A stretch of DNA of 64,000 nucleotides from Alligator mississippiensis (lineage: Eukaryota > Chordata > Crocodylia > Alligatoridae), in NCBI RefSeq assembly GCF_030867095.1, contig NC_081831.1, forward strand, positions 21,614,001-21,678,000, written 5' to 3'. The notes under the pieces are model-generated. The model saw only the letters and a program-made list of their open reading frames with translations. It was not told the DNA's origin and did not search any database. Positions 12,701-25,400 of the stretch are shown here, one piece after another (the first letter of the stretch is position 1; each line of letters opens with the position of its first letter). The translations under genes were made by a program, and so were the position numbers.

Positions 12701-13446
12701 TCTCCTGACTCCAGGTAAGCACATCAAAACTACACTACTCTGTGGGATTGCAAGCACATTCCATTTTTGTTAATTAAATTTAAATGAAATTATTTCAATT
12801 ACAAACAAATTAAATTATAAAAATGAAGCAGATTAAACCACCATATTTACTTTATTCTAAGATGAGGTTTCTTCCCCCCATGTAACATGGGAGGAAACTG
12901 CCCCTTGTCTCAGAACTGAGCATGAAAGCAGTGGGGGTGCTACATTTTCAAGCTAGCCTCTGAGATGCTACCAGAGCAGTGTGTAGTCCACACAGACCCA
13001 TGTCAGACAGTGAACTATTCAACCCAGATACAGCATACATGGGCAACTGCTGCTTTGAGGTCTGATTTTACCTAACAGCATGGAAATACTGCCCTCAAAG
13101 ATTAACCCAAGCATTGGCTTCGTATTTTCCATTCCTTTCTGTCCATCCAATGGACTCAACAGACACAGTGAGGGTGAAGTTACACATAACACTTCGATCA
13201 CACTAAGGACATTTAAAATGCGAGCATCTGCATGTTAAAGCTTGTTAACTTGTGCTAAATGCCCTCCGAGCATCTCAAAGTTATGCCACTTCAGGTGAGA
13301 GTAAACCCTAGGTCATGCTACTAAACTTGTGTTAGGGTAACTTCAGTCTGCTCCATGGAGATATAATGAGCAATGTGCAGTTGTCCAGCATCCCAGGATG
13401 CACCACTGCCAAGACTCCCCTCGCCCCCTCAAAACACACACACACA

Positions 13447-13479
<33 letters not shown>

Positions 13480-16400
13480 CAGGGCAGGGATACAGCCCAG
13501 GTGTCCTGACTCCTAACCATGCCCCTGCTCACCAGCAGTCTAGTGGCGACTCAGAGGTGTGCAGGCAAGAAACAGCATTAACCCTTAACATGCGACCACT
13601 GACAGAATGTTCTAACTTGACCACAAAACCTCCCATAGGATTGGTATGGTGTAAGTGCAGTGAGAAACTTCACTCCGGGAAGGGGAGTTTCACTGGATAA
13701 GGGGGAGCACATTCTGAAAGAAACAAACTGGCTCTTTACGGCTCCCAAACTGGGTGCCAAAATCACTGTTCACTTCTGGAAACCTTCACCTTAGAAATGT
13801 GCTTCAGAGACCGCTACGAGGTCAAGCGGCAGAAATATTGTTCTCTTAATTTTGGGCATTGAGAACCTTGGGGCTATTACATCACCGTCACATGCTTTAC
13901 GATTCATTAGTCTACATTTTAAGCTGCATTCTGCACGGACAGAGCACCTTCATTCTGAAAATCATTCAGCTTTCTACAAATAGTAGATTAACTGTAAGAA
14001 GCCTTGTGAGCTAGATCAGCATTTCCATCCAAGCTATGTCTGCCTTCAGAGTGCCTAGTACAAAGGCAGGCAAGGTTCTTTGTGTAGATGTGATATCTTT
14101 TACTAGACCAACTAAATAGCTGGAAAAAAGTTTTTTGCAAGCTTTCGAGCACAAACACGCTTCATCAGGCATAGGAAGACTGCTGGTGTTATGTGTTCTC
14201 CAAGGTAGAAAAGTAGCTAATTTACAACAGGCAGGTCTGTGAAAATACAAACGAGTGAAAGCTGGGAAGACAATGTACACAAAGGACACCTTTTGCAGAT
14301 GAGCCTACAAACTTCACTTCATAAATCTACTGGACACAAAAAACTCTGGACTTACTATATACATTGGATTTATGACATAATACAACCTGCCTGACATCTG
14401 ATACCTCAGGTAACCTGCCTCCAGTTGACCACTTGCATTTCTTCACACATTTCCCCACCTTCCCCATGCTCCGCTCCTATCTCCACCCATTATCTTCCCA
14501 ACTTCCACTCATTTGCATTTTCACAGCCCTGCTTCTTTTCTACCTTGGAGAACACGTAACACCAGCAGAGTCTCCCTAGGCCTAACGAAGGGCGTTTATG
14601 CCCAAAAGCTTGCAAAGAACTTTTTTCCAACTAAAAGATATCACATCTACCCAAAGAGCCTTCCCTGCCTATGTCCTTAGGCCAGGGGTTTTCACCCTTT
14701 TTGGGTCATCGTACCCACGGCAGCTGGTCAAGAAGGTGGGAGTCCCCCGGAAGCCAGACGGGCAGGGAGGGAGGTTGGAGCCTCCAGCACCCGGTTGAAA
14801 ACTCCTGCCTAAGACCAACAGGGCTACAACCAACAACCCTAGTACAAAGGTGTGCTTTTGTAAGGATTATGCAATGCCAAATGCACAATCCTTCTGGGTT
14901 CATCACCCCCCCAATACACACACACATGTGTGTGCGTGCATGTGTGTGTGAAATGTATATGACCAGCAGCACCCAGCGTGACATACTTGACACTGAATTT
15001 TCCTCAGTGAATAATAATGAATAAAAAAAGTCCAAATTTATCTTTTTACTATACTAACAAACACAACACCGCACACATGAACGACAAATGAAAACCTTAC
15101 AAAGAAAAAACGTTAAAAATCACGTACATAGATATATTGTATTCCTTCTCATAGCGAGTAAGCTGCTAACCAGCCAGCTTCATCTTCCCTGTTACTCCTC
15201 ATATTCTGCGGTCTGGTTAGCAGCAGATTGAATCCACCTTCTCTGGAGCCTCTGGGTGGATCCAACACGCTTGTTCCTTCTTCCCAGAAGGCACTCAGAG
15301 CAGGATGAACACCCCACTGGCTGAGAGAAAAAGTCATTCAAATTCCCCCTCAACCTCCTTCAATTCCTGGACTCTGGACAGATTTGTTGCACATCTGCCA
15401 GCAGGAGCCAGAGCTCACCCAGCCTTGATCAGCCAGCATCAACAGTAGTCCATTATGGTCAACCAGACCCAGTCCTTCCTCACCGACTGCTCTCAAGACA
15501 CTCCCCTCTCAGCCCAATGACAACACACACTCCAACATGGTTGCTAGGATGAGATTTTGGTTGTTCTTCCTCCCCTTCACCTCAGCAGTATATCCAATGT
15601 GGCTGTAAGCCACCACCGTGTCCCCACTGATCACACTCAACATGGTCTCACTGAACTTCCCAGGTTGGACACGTTTTGAAAAGCTCCCGTCTACAATACA
15701 AGGGAGCTGCACGTTATACTTGCACAAACCAAGCTATGTCCTTGGGACAGAGTTCTGCTGGTCACATTGTATCCTAAGACTTCTTCCCGGCACAGCCCTC
15801 TCAGTAAGGGAGCCTACGCCTCTCCACACGTCTCTGCCCAGACAACATCAGTATTGCAGACTGACCTAAAACTCAATCAAAAGGCAAAATAATGTTTCAT
15901 CCTCTTTCAGCACAATTTCGTCCTTAGAATATTTCCAAAGGGGATGCGCTAAAGACAGTTAGCTACCCTCACCATGACTAAAATCTGTATGGGTTTGGCC
16001 TGGCCAAGTCTCTGCAGATGAGTTAGCTCTAATGGAAGACAGTTGAGTTGGTCAAAGTTAGAAGCTGGTCCAGGACATCCAAACCCATCCCCTGCACCAT
16101 CTCAGGAAACTCTGGTGAGAGGCAGATATTCCTAAGCCACTGGATACTGCTTTCTGCAGATCAAAAAACACTTGTATACTGCATGTCTCCTCAATACAAC
16201 TACAGTTAATGGAAGATTAAATTTTATTTAATGCATTTGAGCAAAGGTGCAGATTTGTATATATGATTTGTATATACCATACAAATATACCATATATATA
16301 TGGTATATTTGGTATATTGTATATACCATATATTTGCTATATGGTATACCATATAGCAAATGCTCTGAGACCACAGCTGGAGTACTGCGTCCAGTTCTGG

Positions 16401-19400
16401 GTACTGCACTTTAACAAGTATGTGTAAAGCTTGAAAGAGTCCAGAGGCGGGCCACCCATATGATCAGTCTTACACAGCAAGTCATACGAGGAAAGGCTGA
16501 GAGACCTGCGACTCTTCAGCCTGAAAAAGAGAAGGCTGAGGGGAGACCTGGTAGCAGCTTACCACTACGTTAGGGGAGTACATCAAGGACTTGGTGAGCA
16601 ACTGTTCACCAGGGCACCCTTGGGGAAAGCCAGGAGAAATGGCCACAAACTCCTGGAAGACTGTTTCGGGCTCAACATTAGAAAAAACTTCACAGTTAGG
16701 GTGTCCAGATCATGGAATAGGCTCCCTCCAGAGGTGGTGCAATCGCCTACTCTGGAAATCTTCAAGAGGAGACTGGACGGTCGCCTTGCTGAGGTCACCT
16801 GACCCCAGTTGTCTTTCCTGCTTGATGCAGGGGGCTAGACCTGATGATCTTCCGAGGTCCCTTCCAGCCTTACAATCTATAAATCTATGAGTTGTGTAAC
16901 GGTGGGCAGATGCTGGCATGACAGGCCATACAGGTTAACAATTCTAGCAATAGACAGGGGCCTAATCCTTGCCCTTGCCCCTTACCTTGACCTTGGTCAA
17001 GATACTTCAACTCTCTTCCTTATAAAAATAGAGGAAACTGTTCATTGCAGAGGGTAGCATAAGGTTTAATAAGCCGATATTTGACAAAGAAAAGACCCTA
17101 CTAAAATGCAGTGATAAAATCCAAGCCAACAAAGTACAATTGCTGTGTCTAATTCAGTTAAATGCATCCAATGCATGTAGTGCAGCACTGTATCAAAATG
17201 ACAAATGGCACTCTGTTCCAACACTTGTCTGAAAACTGTCACATGATACAAGTCAAGTCATCTGATGTGATGATGGGGAGAAAGACTACAAAAGTAACCA
17301 AGTTTCTAATCTTTAAAAGTTTCACTAATTGACCATATGCAATGCTAAGAGCTAGCCTCATACAATTAGTATGACCAAATACGGGTTATTCTCCATCTCC
17401 GAGCACTATGATCAAAAAACATGAACCAAAGAAGTTCAATTATCCATGAGTAGGGACCTACCTAAATCGTGGCAGAAGTTCGTGGCACAGTGGTGCCTCT
17501 AAACTCATTCTTTTCACTGTGCGCCCCCACCCTCGCCACTGAGTGGCCAAGAGGCAATTACCACCACAGCTTTTGCCTCTCAGACACTCAGGTAGGTTCC
17601 TACCCATGAACAAGTGGAGGAGTATATTCTTTTCACATCTAATGGAGAAAAACTGCAGTAGTTTATACAAAACAATGTAAAAGACATTCCCAGTCACAGC
17701 ACCTGAAAAGCAGATGTGTGGGGACTTAAACCTACATACGGTTGTTAAACCTGAACTTCTGCTGTGAAATATCTGTAAACGAAGATGTATAACTTGTTCT
17801 GCAGGGAAACCCATTTCGGTGACAATCAATACTCCCGTATTTGACTTCTTCACCTTTTTATAGTGTAACTGAAATACAGTAAAGTAATCTGCACTTTACA
17901 AGCACTGAAACAGGACACAGAAGTTACTTACCTGCAATTATGTTTCCCAAAAATGGAGCAGACTCCCCTCTTTACCTGAGAAGCATTATTAGAAGGTGGA
18001 TTATGAAGCATTCAATAACACCACGTTTTCATCTATAACGTTTCATCCCCGTGTATAAAAATTAGGGCACAGCAACTCTGATAGCAGTGTTCATGTGCAC
18101 ATACAGAAAGTGGGTTTATGTCTCAAAATAACCTAACAAATACTGCCAATAAACTCCCTCCACTTCACAGATAACAACTACCCTTTCTTGCAGGTCCCCC
18201 TCCACAACTTACTTGATCGCTTATTCTAATGCACTTGCATTCTATAATGGCTTCTAATAATACCTCTTAACTCCTAGTTCATAGCCTTCTTCCATCCCTC
18301 TAAGCAGACTTTTTGCATTTGCATGGAGTCTTTTTCTTTTCCCTGATATTCAGTTCAGTCTGGTCTGACCCTCTCTTAGACCTGATGAAGAGCATTTAAT
18401 GCCGGATACCTTGTCCAACAGCTGTCCCGACTCCCAACTATACAATTGGTCCAATAAAAGAGAAAATCCTTGCATAGTGGACGTGCATATTTTTTTTATT
18501 GCACTCTTACAGGCCACAGTTTGGGTAAGGTTGATCTGGAAGACTTTTCAAATTCAAATTCCAGTTGGTGGTGAAAGAGATGGTTTTCAATTATGTCAGG
18601 CTAAAATAGTAATATAAAATGCCAACTAAAATGCAGAGTTTAGTGCTTAAGAAAGAGGAAGATTAACAATCGAGTAGTGCAGGCATAGCACAGAAAGCCT
18701 AGACAAATATTTTCCTGCACAAGTCTGCCTTAATCCTGTTGTTCCAGCCCTGGGCCTCTGCACCAAAGTTTAGCAATGCTGCTGCCATTTGTTTTCCAAA
18801 TTGGATTTCCACAGGAAACTCATCATGGCCAAAGCTATTCTGAAGTTCGGAAAAACGTTAAGGCTTTCAGAACACTCCTTAGCATTTCCAATTCTGAAGC
18901 GTGTCAAGGACACCAGCCTAGCCAGTCCTATGCAACTCCAACACGGTAACCCAGAGAATCCTAATGCCTTGATATGGCCAGGCCAGTGAGACATTCTTTC
19001 AATGTCTTCACCAATCCACCGGACAAGCAAAGAGTGGGTGTTTAATGAGAGATGAAGGATTTGTAAAACATTAAAACCAACAGAATGGCAGTTTGCAAAG
19101 GAAAAAATAAATATACTGTAATGATGTGTCTAAGTTACCTCTGTCACAAGCCTACCACCCAACTGGCTGTTCATAAGGCAGCAGCAGCAGGTTGTATCGA
19201 GTCTACGAACACATGTGGCTGTTTCAGGCTCCAGTGACAGCTGGGGGCAGGGAGAAGAGTACAGGGGCTGGAGAAAAAGGAGAAGAGGGTAGAAGAAAGG
19301 GCATACCTTAGCTCAGCCCCTTGTGCTCAGATACAACAGCAAGCTAAGGATCAAGCCCTTGACAGGGAAGCACTCCACTGACATAAGTAGCAGCTAACCT

Positions 19401-22400
19401 TTTGTTGCAGTGCACAGACAGTGGTGTTGACCTCACGTAACAGTTCTTTGCAGCTGAGATGTACAGGCGCTGCACAACAACAACTGAGATATATATGCAG
19501 CTTAGAAACTGCATCCAATTTTCAATATACAACAACTTCAAGGGAGGCAGAGTATATGGTAGAAGCAAAGAAGGGAGCAGGTGTAAGGAGTGGGATGCAA
19601 ACCCCATGGGAAGGAGGACAAGTGGGTGTAAAGGGGAAGGAATTGGTGTGAAAGCAGAGGGAGGACATCACAGCTGTGCAGTAACCTCTAACAGAAATTC
19701 ATCTGTCACAGTCACACTCGCTCTGTGGTCCAGCTAATTTTCTTTCAACCTACTGTAAATACTGGCTATTTAGAACCCAGATTTTTAAAACTTCCCTAGT
19801 GACAACCTGGCCTCAACTAGGCAACTAACCAAGCCAGCAAGTGTGAGGACAATCTGGATGATTAAAAATAACCCCCCTCCCCACTCCTATTACACCTGTC
19901 AGTCAGCTTATGGTTTTCAATTATGTCAGGTTTTCAATTACATCACAACCCAAATATAGCAGCACTGGGATCCTAAGAAAAGGCATCATTCTTCCCTATC
20001 AACCTTCTTTACAGCTTGCAACTGGAATCTCAATGATGAATTGCAAGTGTGAGCATCACTGTGGTGTCATACGGTTAATCAATAGACCTGCAATGAGCAA
20101 CTGCCACTAAGGTTCTTTGACTGGCATGTGAAGCTTTTTTTTTTTCTTTTTTTTTGTACGCAAATAGTTCCCTCTTATGATTTGAAAACTAAGTTCTAGG
20201 ACACAACCTGTTCAGCTGCCCACACAGCAGCACGATTCAACTGAGCTCAGAGGCAGCAAATCAAGAATATCTGGCATGTTTGCTCCTCACAATTTCAATA
20301 GGACATTTAACACCCTCAAATAAATAGATATTGAAAGCTGTAGTGGAACATAATATATTTGTAAGCACTAAGGAGCACGCATCCTACGTTTCTGAAATGG
20401 AAAACTGTCATACTGAAGAGAATGTACGATGCTATGGTGCTTTGCTCAGTGAACATTATTCTAAACCAGGACTGGAAAATTATTTGGACCCATGGGCCAC
20501 ACAGAGTTTTGGTGAGCTGTCGCAGGCTGTCAGCACCCACCCGATGCCACAGCTCGCCAAAACTCCCTAAGTAGCTCTGCCTGGCACTTGACTGGGATAG
20601 GGCTGGGGGCAGACATGCAGGAAGCGGCATCCAGGGGTGGGACAGGCAGGCGGGGCTGGGATCGCAGGGAGGTGACAGCGCGGGGCCAGGGCCTGGGGCA
20701 GAGCTGTGATCTGCTGTCCGCACACCCCTGCAACAGGCGGCAGTTCTGCAGGAAGGAGCATGCAGAGAGTGGATTGGGACTTTGCCCTGAGCCCCGGTCC
20801 TGCACTGTCAACACGCAGTGATCCCAGGGGCTCCATGGAGACTAACTGGAACTTGCATGGGCAGGGCATGCAGCCAGGAGGATGGGATGGGGCCACAGGC
20901 AAGCAGGGAGCTGCAAGCAGGGCTGGGATCTTGGGGTGGTAACAGTGCAGGACCAGGGACCAGGGCAGAGCTGCGATCCACTCCACGCAAACCCCTGCCT
21001 ACAGAACCCATGTTCATTGCAAGGGTGCGTGGGCAGCGGATTGCAACTCTGCCCTGGCATCACACTGTCATCACCACACAGCCCCACCCCATGAGCCCAG
21101 CCCTCCAGACCCATGCTACTCCCAAACACTGCTCCCTGCCTGCCCACGGCCCCATCTCATCTGCCTGGCCACACACCCTACCCACATAGGTCCTGCCCCC
21201 AGCGGTGGGTGCCTGAGTAGTGGTACTGGCCACATGCACCACGGCCTGAGCTGCCCCCTGCACCTGGGCTGGGTGGGACTGAGGGACCCCCCATAGGCCG
21301 GAAAAATCCCTTGGAGGGCCAGATTCAGCCTGCAGGCTGCATTTTGCCCACCCCTGTTAAACACTACAGGACTGCACAGCTCTTTACAGCTACAGGGAAA
21401 GATATGCTCCCTGCCTCAACCCTCACAACTGCTCTTACTTTTTCCTTCTACACAAGTGCAGGGGGTCCGTGGTACAGACTGTAACTATGGGGATAATCCT
21501 ACTGATGCTCCAAAAATGTTTGATTCTAGATATCGCAAAGTGGAAGCTCCGACTATAGGCCTGAGCACATAAGTGCCTGCATAAGAAAATGATTTGGGTT
21601 TTAGGGGTGACACCGCACAGCACAGCAACAGTTTTGATGGCCAGTGTTCCAAGTCAGCTGGAGTTGAAGCTAATGCCCTTTCATTTTTCCTGTAGGGAAA
21701 AGAAATAATAACAAGGTGTACCTCCCCCCAAGCATAGCTGCCGGCACTAGGCTATTCCTATTGAGGAAAATCTCCAGATTTGGCGTGTCCCCCAGAAGCA
21801 AACTAACTACTCCAATTCCACTACTATTAACGTAAGACTCTTTTTTTACATTGCTGTTCCACTCGCAAGTGTTGTTTTGCTGCTTGGCTTTGGCATTACC
21901 ATGGGACACACCAGGAAACTGGGCAATGGAAAAAGAAAAAGCACAGCATTAAACAGCCATCAGCTAAGGGGAAAGTCATCTGAAACCACAAAGTGTTTGT
22001 TTTCTCTTGTTTCACAGAAGTCAACACTGTAACTACAGCTGCCACTGTCCTCTTGGGGCTAAAATCGCAACACCATATCTTACCTAGAATATGAAAACTT
22101 GGGGTTGGGGGCATAGAAGTGAACAGAGAAAACAACAGTTTGCTTCAAGTGCAACCATAAAAGCTAGCCATCCTTTAAAACAAAGATTAATTTCAGCTTA
22201 CCCTTTGTCAAAAAAAGACGTATGCCCTGGGTGAGAGTATTTTGTGCTGTTGCTGCTCACCATGCTGTTATTAACATTCCCCGAAATGTATGATTTCCGT
22301 GATGCCTGGTCCTTTGCAAAATTTCTACAAGCAGCCAATTTGGATTCTAAAGCCTGTGGAAGGAAAATGGGATAAAGTTATTAGCACAAGGAACTGCTCT

Positions 22401-25400
22401 GGAGTACAAGCCTTGAAATGGCCAGTAGTGAGTGGTGGAACCAGCATGACCTGCTTCAGCAGAACCTAAGCTAGATGTGGGCACGCTAGAAGGGAGGAAT
22501 AGGCTGCAATCGGACCTAGACAGGTTACAGGGGTGGGCAGATGAGAACAGGATGGGTTTCAACACTGACAAGTGCAAGGTGCTGCACGTGGGGAGGAAGA
22601 ACCAGCAGCTGACCTACAGGCTGGGGAACTCCCTTCTCATCAGTGCAGAGGCAAAAATGGATCTTAGAGTTATTACTGATGCAAAAATGAACATGGGCCG
22701 GCAGTGTGGGGACGCGGTCAGGAAGGCCAACCACACCTTGTCATGCATCCACAGATGCATCTCAAGCAAGTCCAAGGAGATGATCCTCCCCCTCTATGCG
22801 GCACCGGTCAGGCCGCAGTTGGAGTACTGCATCCAGTTCTGGGCGCCGCACTTAAGGAGGGATGTGGATAACTTGGAGCAGGTCCAGAGGAGGGCCACCC
22901 GCATGATCAGGGGGCAGCAGGGCAGGCCCTACGAGGAGAAGCTAAGGGACCTGAACCTGTTCAGCCTCCACAAGAGAAGGCTGAGGGGCATCTAGTGGCC
23001 TGTTCCAAACTAGTCAGGGGGGACCAGCAGGCACTGGGGGAGTCCCTGTTCCCCCGAGCACTACCGGGAGTGACTAGAAATAACAGTTACAAGCTGGCAG
23101 AGGGTAGATTCAGACTAGACATCAGGAGGCGCTACTTCACTGTCAGGGCAGCTAGGATCTGGAACCAACTTCCAAGCAAAGTGGTGCTGGCTCCTACCCT
23201 GGGAGTCTTTAAGAGGAGGTTAGAGGAACACCTTGCTGGGGTCGTTTGACCCCAGTACTTTTTCCTGCCATGGCAGGGGGTCAGACTTGATGATCTGCTC
23301 AGGTCCCTTCTGACCCTACCAACTATGAAACTATAAGTTCTACTGTAACAAAGCTAATGTTTTATCTTTAATGGTTTAAAAAAACCTTAGAGTGGGACAG
23401 CCAGTCCCAGAAGGCCAGACGTGTTTAGCCTCTACAGCTGAGGCGGGATTTTGAGAAAAGATCTACTCCTATTTAGGCACATAAATAAAGTGGCACCACT
23501 GTCAATGGGAGCTGCAGAGTTCTCAGTGGTGGTAGATGACCAAACAAGGAGCAATGGTCTCAGGTTGCAGCAAGGCAGTTTAGATTAGACATTAGGAAAA
23601 ACTCTCCCAAGGAAGGTGGTAAAGCACTGGAACAGACTACCCGGAGAAGTTGTGGAATCTCCATCCTTGGAGGTTTTTAAGACCCAGCTAGAGAAAGCCT
23701 TGGCTGAGATGATATATTTGGGAATGGTCAAATTCCCAAATTTTGAACAGGGGGTTGGACTAGATGACTCCTGAGGTCCATCCCACCTTAATTTTCTATG
23801 ATTCTATGATAATATAAAATGGGAATGGATTGAGGATGCTCAATCTTATATTCAGTCAATGTATCTACTGACCCAAAAGCCCGTGTAGTGGTTAAACGCA
23901 GCAACCAATTATGGCATCAGGAACCTAGCTTTAGGGCCTTTATTTACACACACTGTCCAGCTGAAAAAGCCTTACCCTTTACCCAATATTAACCAAGCAT
24001 GATTTGGAAGAGATCCTTAAGAAACTAAAAGTAAGGCTACAGAGAGGAATGGCTCTGAGCTTTTTCTATTTCTCCAAGAACCAAAGCTCAACTCGAACAC
24101 ATCAGAAATGCAAGTACTATAAAACAAGGTGCTTACCCCGACTTTCCGCAGCAAATCCCCAACAATGTTGAGAGCAGATATTCTAGCAGAAGGAGTTAGG
24201 GGACTGGTACCAAACCCATTCGGTATAGCTGCAAACACAAATTTATTTTGTTAGATGCTTCAATCCACTTAAATTTTAGGTGCTGTATCAAAGGAAAAAA
24301 TGTCATTGTAAACACTTAATGTGGCTAGTCCACAATAAACACTCACTATGTCACAAACAGCCTTAGGAGGAGAGCCTAATTTATATCAGCTGACTCTATA
24401 CACAGGGTTATATGTACTCCTCAACTAGGGGGCTAATGCACTACCCACCCCTTCCCAGAGTTGTACATTGGAATGTATTTTCTTTTTATTTAAAAAAATG
24501 ATTTATTAGTCCTTGTGACAGAAAGCCTTCCTCATGGGTCGGGGATATGTACCAGTGCAGTGCTATCTCCAGGGCCACTGACAGATGTTCAAATAAAGGT
24601 GCGATGGGTTCTGATCCATGATCCCAACAACTACAACTTGTTCCATGTCATATGTGCATGTCAGGAGGTGCGACTGGGGATCAGATCCTAGATCACACCC
24701 TATTGTTGGTGCAAGGGGAGCCCAGGATCATGATCCCGGGTTCCCCCTGCTCCAAGAAGTAACAAGCAGGATGGTCAGTGTGCCCATGGCTGGGAATGCC
24801 AGTCACCTGATCAGCTGTCCCAGCCTTGAGATGACACTACAGAGTCTTTCAAGACTCCAGTGTACTCCCATGGCTGGGAGTGGCAGTCAGCTGACTGGCA
24901 CTCCCACCTGCAGGAATACATCAAAGCCCTTCCAAACTCTACTGCACTCCCAAAGCTGGAAGCACCAATCAGCTGACCAATGCTGGCCATACATTCAATT
25001 TAGGGCATGATGGAAGCCAGCCAAAAAGTTATTACTGATATATTGCATGATAACTTTGTGACCGATTACTAAGGCTGTACAAAGCTTCAGGTGCTGATTC
25101 GATTCAGAGGAGATTCGGCCCAATTCGGGGGGGGGACCATGGGGGGACCCCTGCCAGGCCCTATTCCCTGCCTGCTCCCCCAGCCCCCACGACCCCCGAC
25201 TGCTCCCCCCAGCCCCCCATGGCTGCCCTGCCCTCCGCAGCTCCCAGCCCTTTAAAAAAAAGCCCAGACTCACCAGGTGCAGTGGGGGGCAGCGGTGATC
25301 CCTGCTGCCCCCCACTGTATGGGAGGCTCTACCACAAGCCTTCTGACACCCTCCTGCTTCCCCAGCCCCCCACCCCCTCTATGGCTGCCCCACCTGCCCC

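Noticed and set aside
13332-13700. Frames with [12 protein letters not shown]-type runs
   Set aside because: Translation of the (CA)n(CT)n microsatellite.
20315-21364. Overlapping frames of 60-139 codons
   Set aside because: All are inside the GC-rich tandem interior of a hAT-type element.
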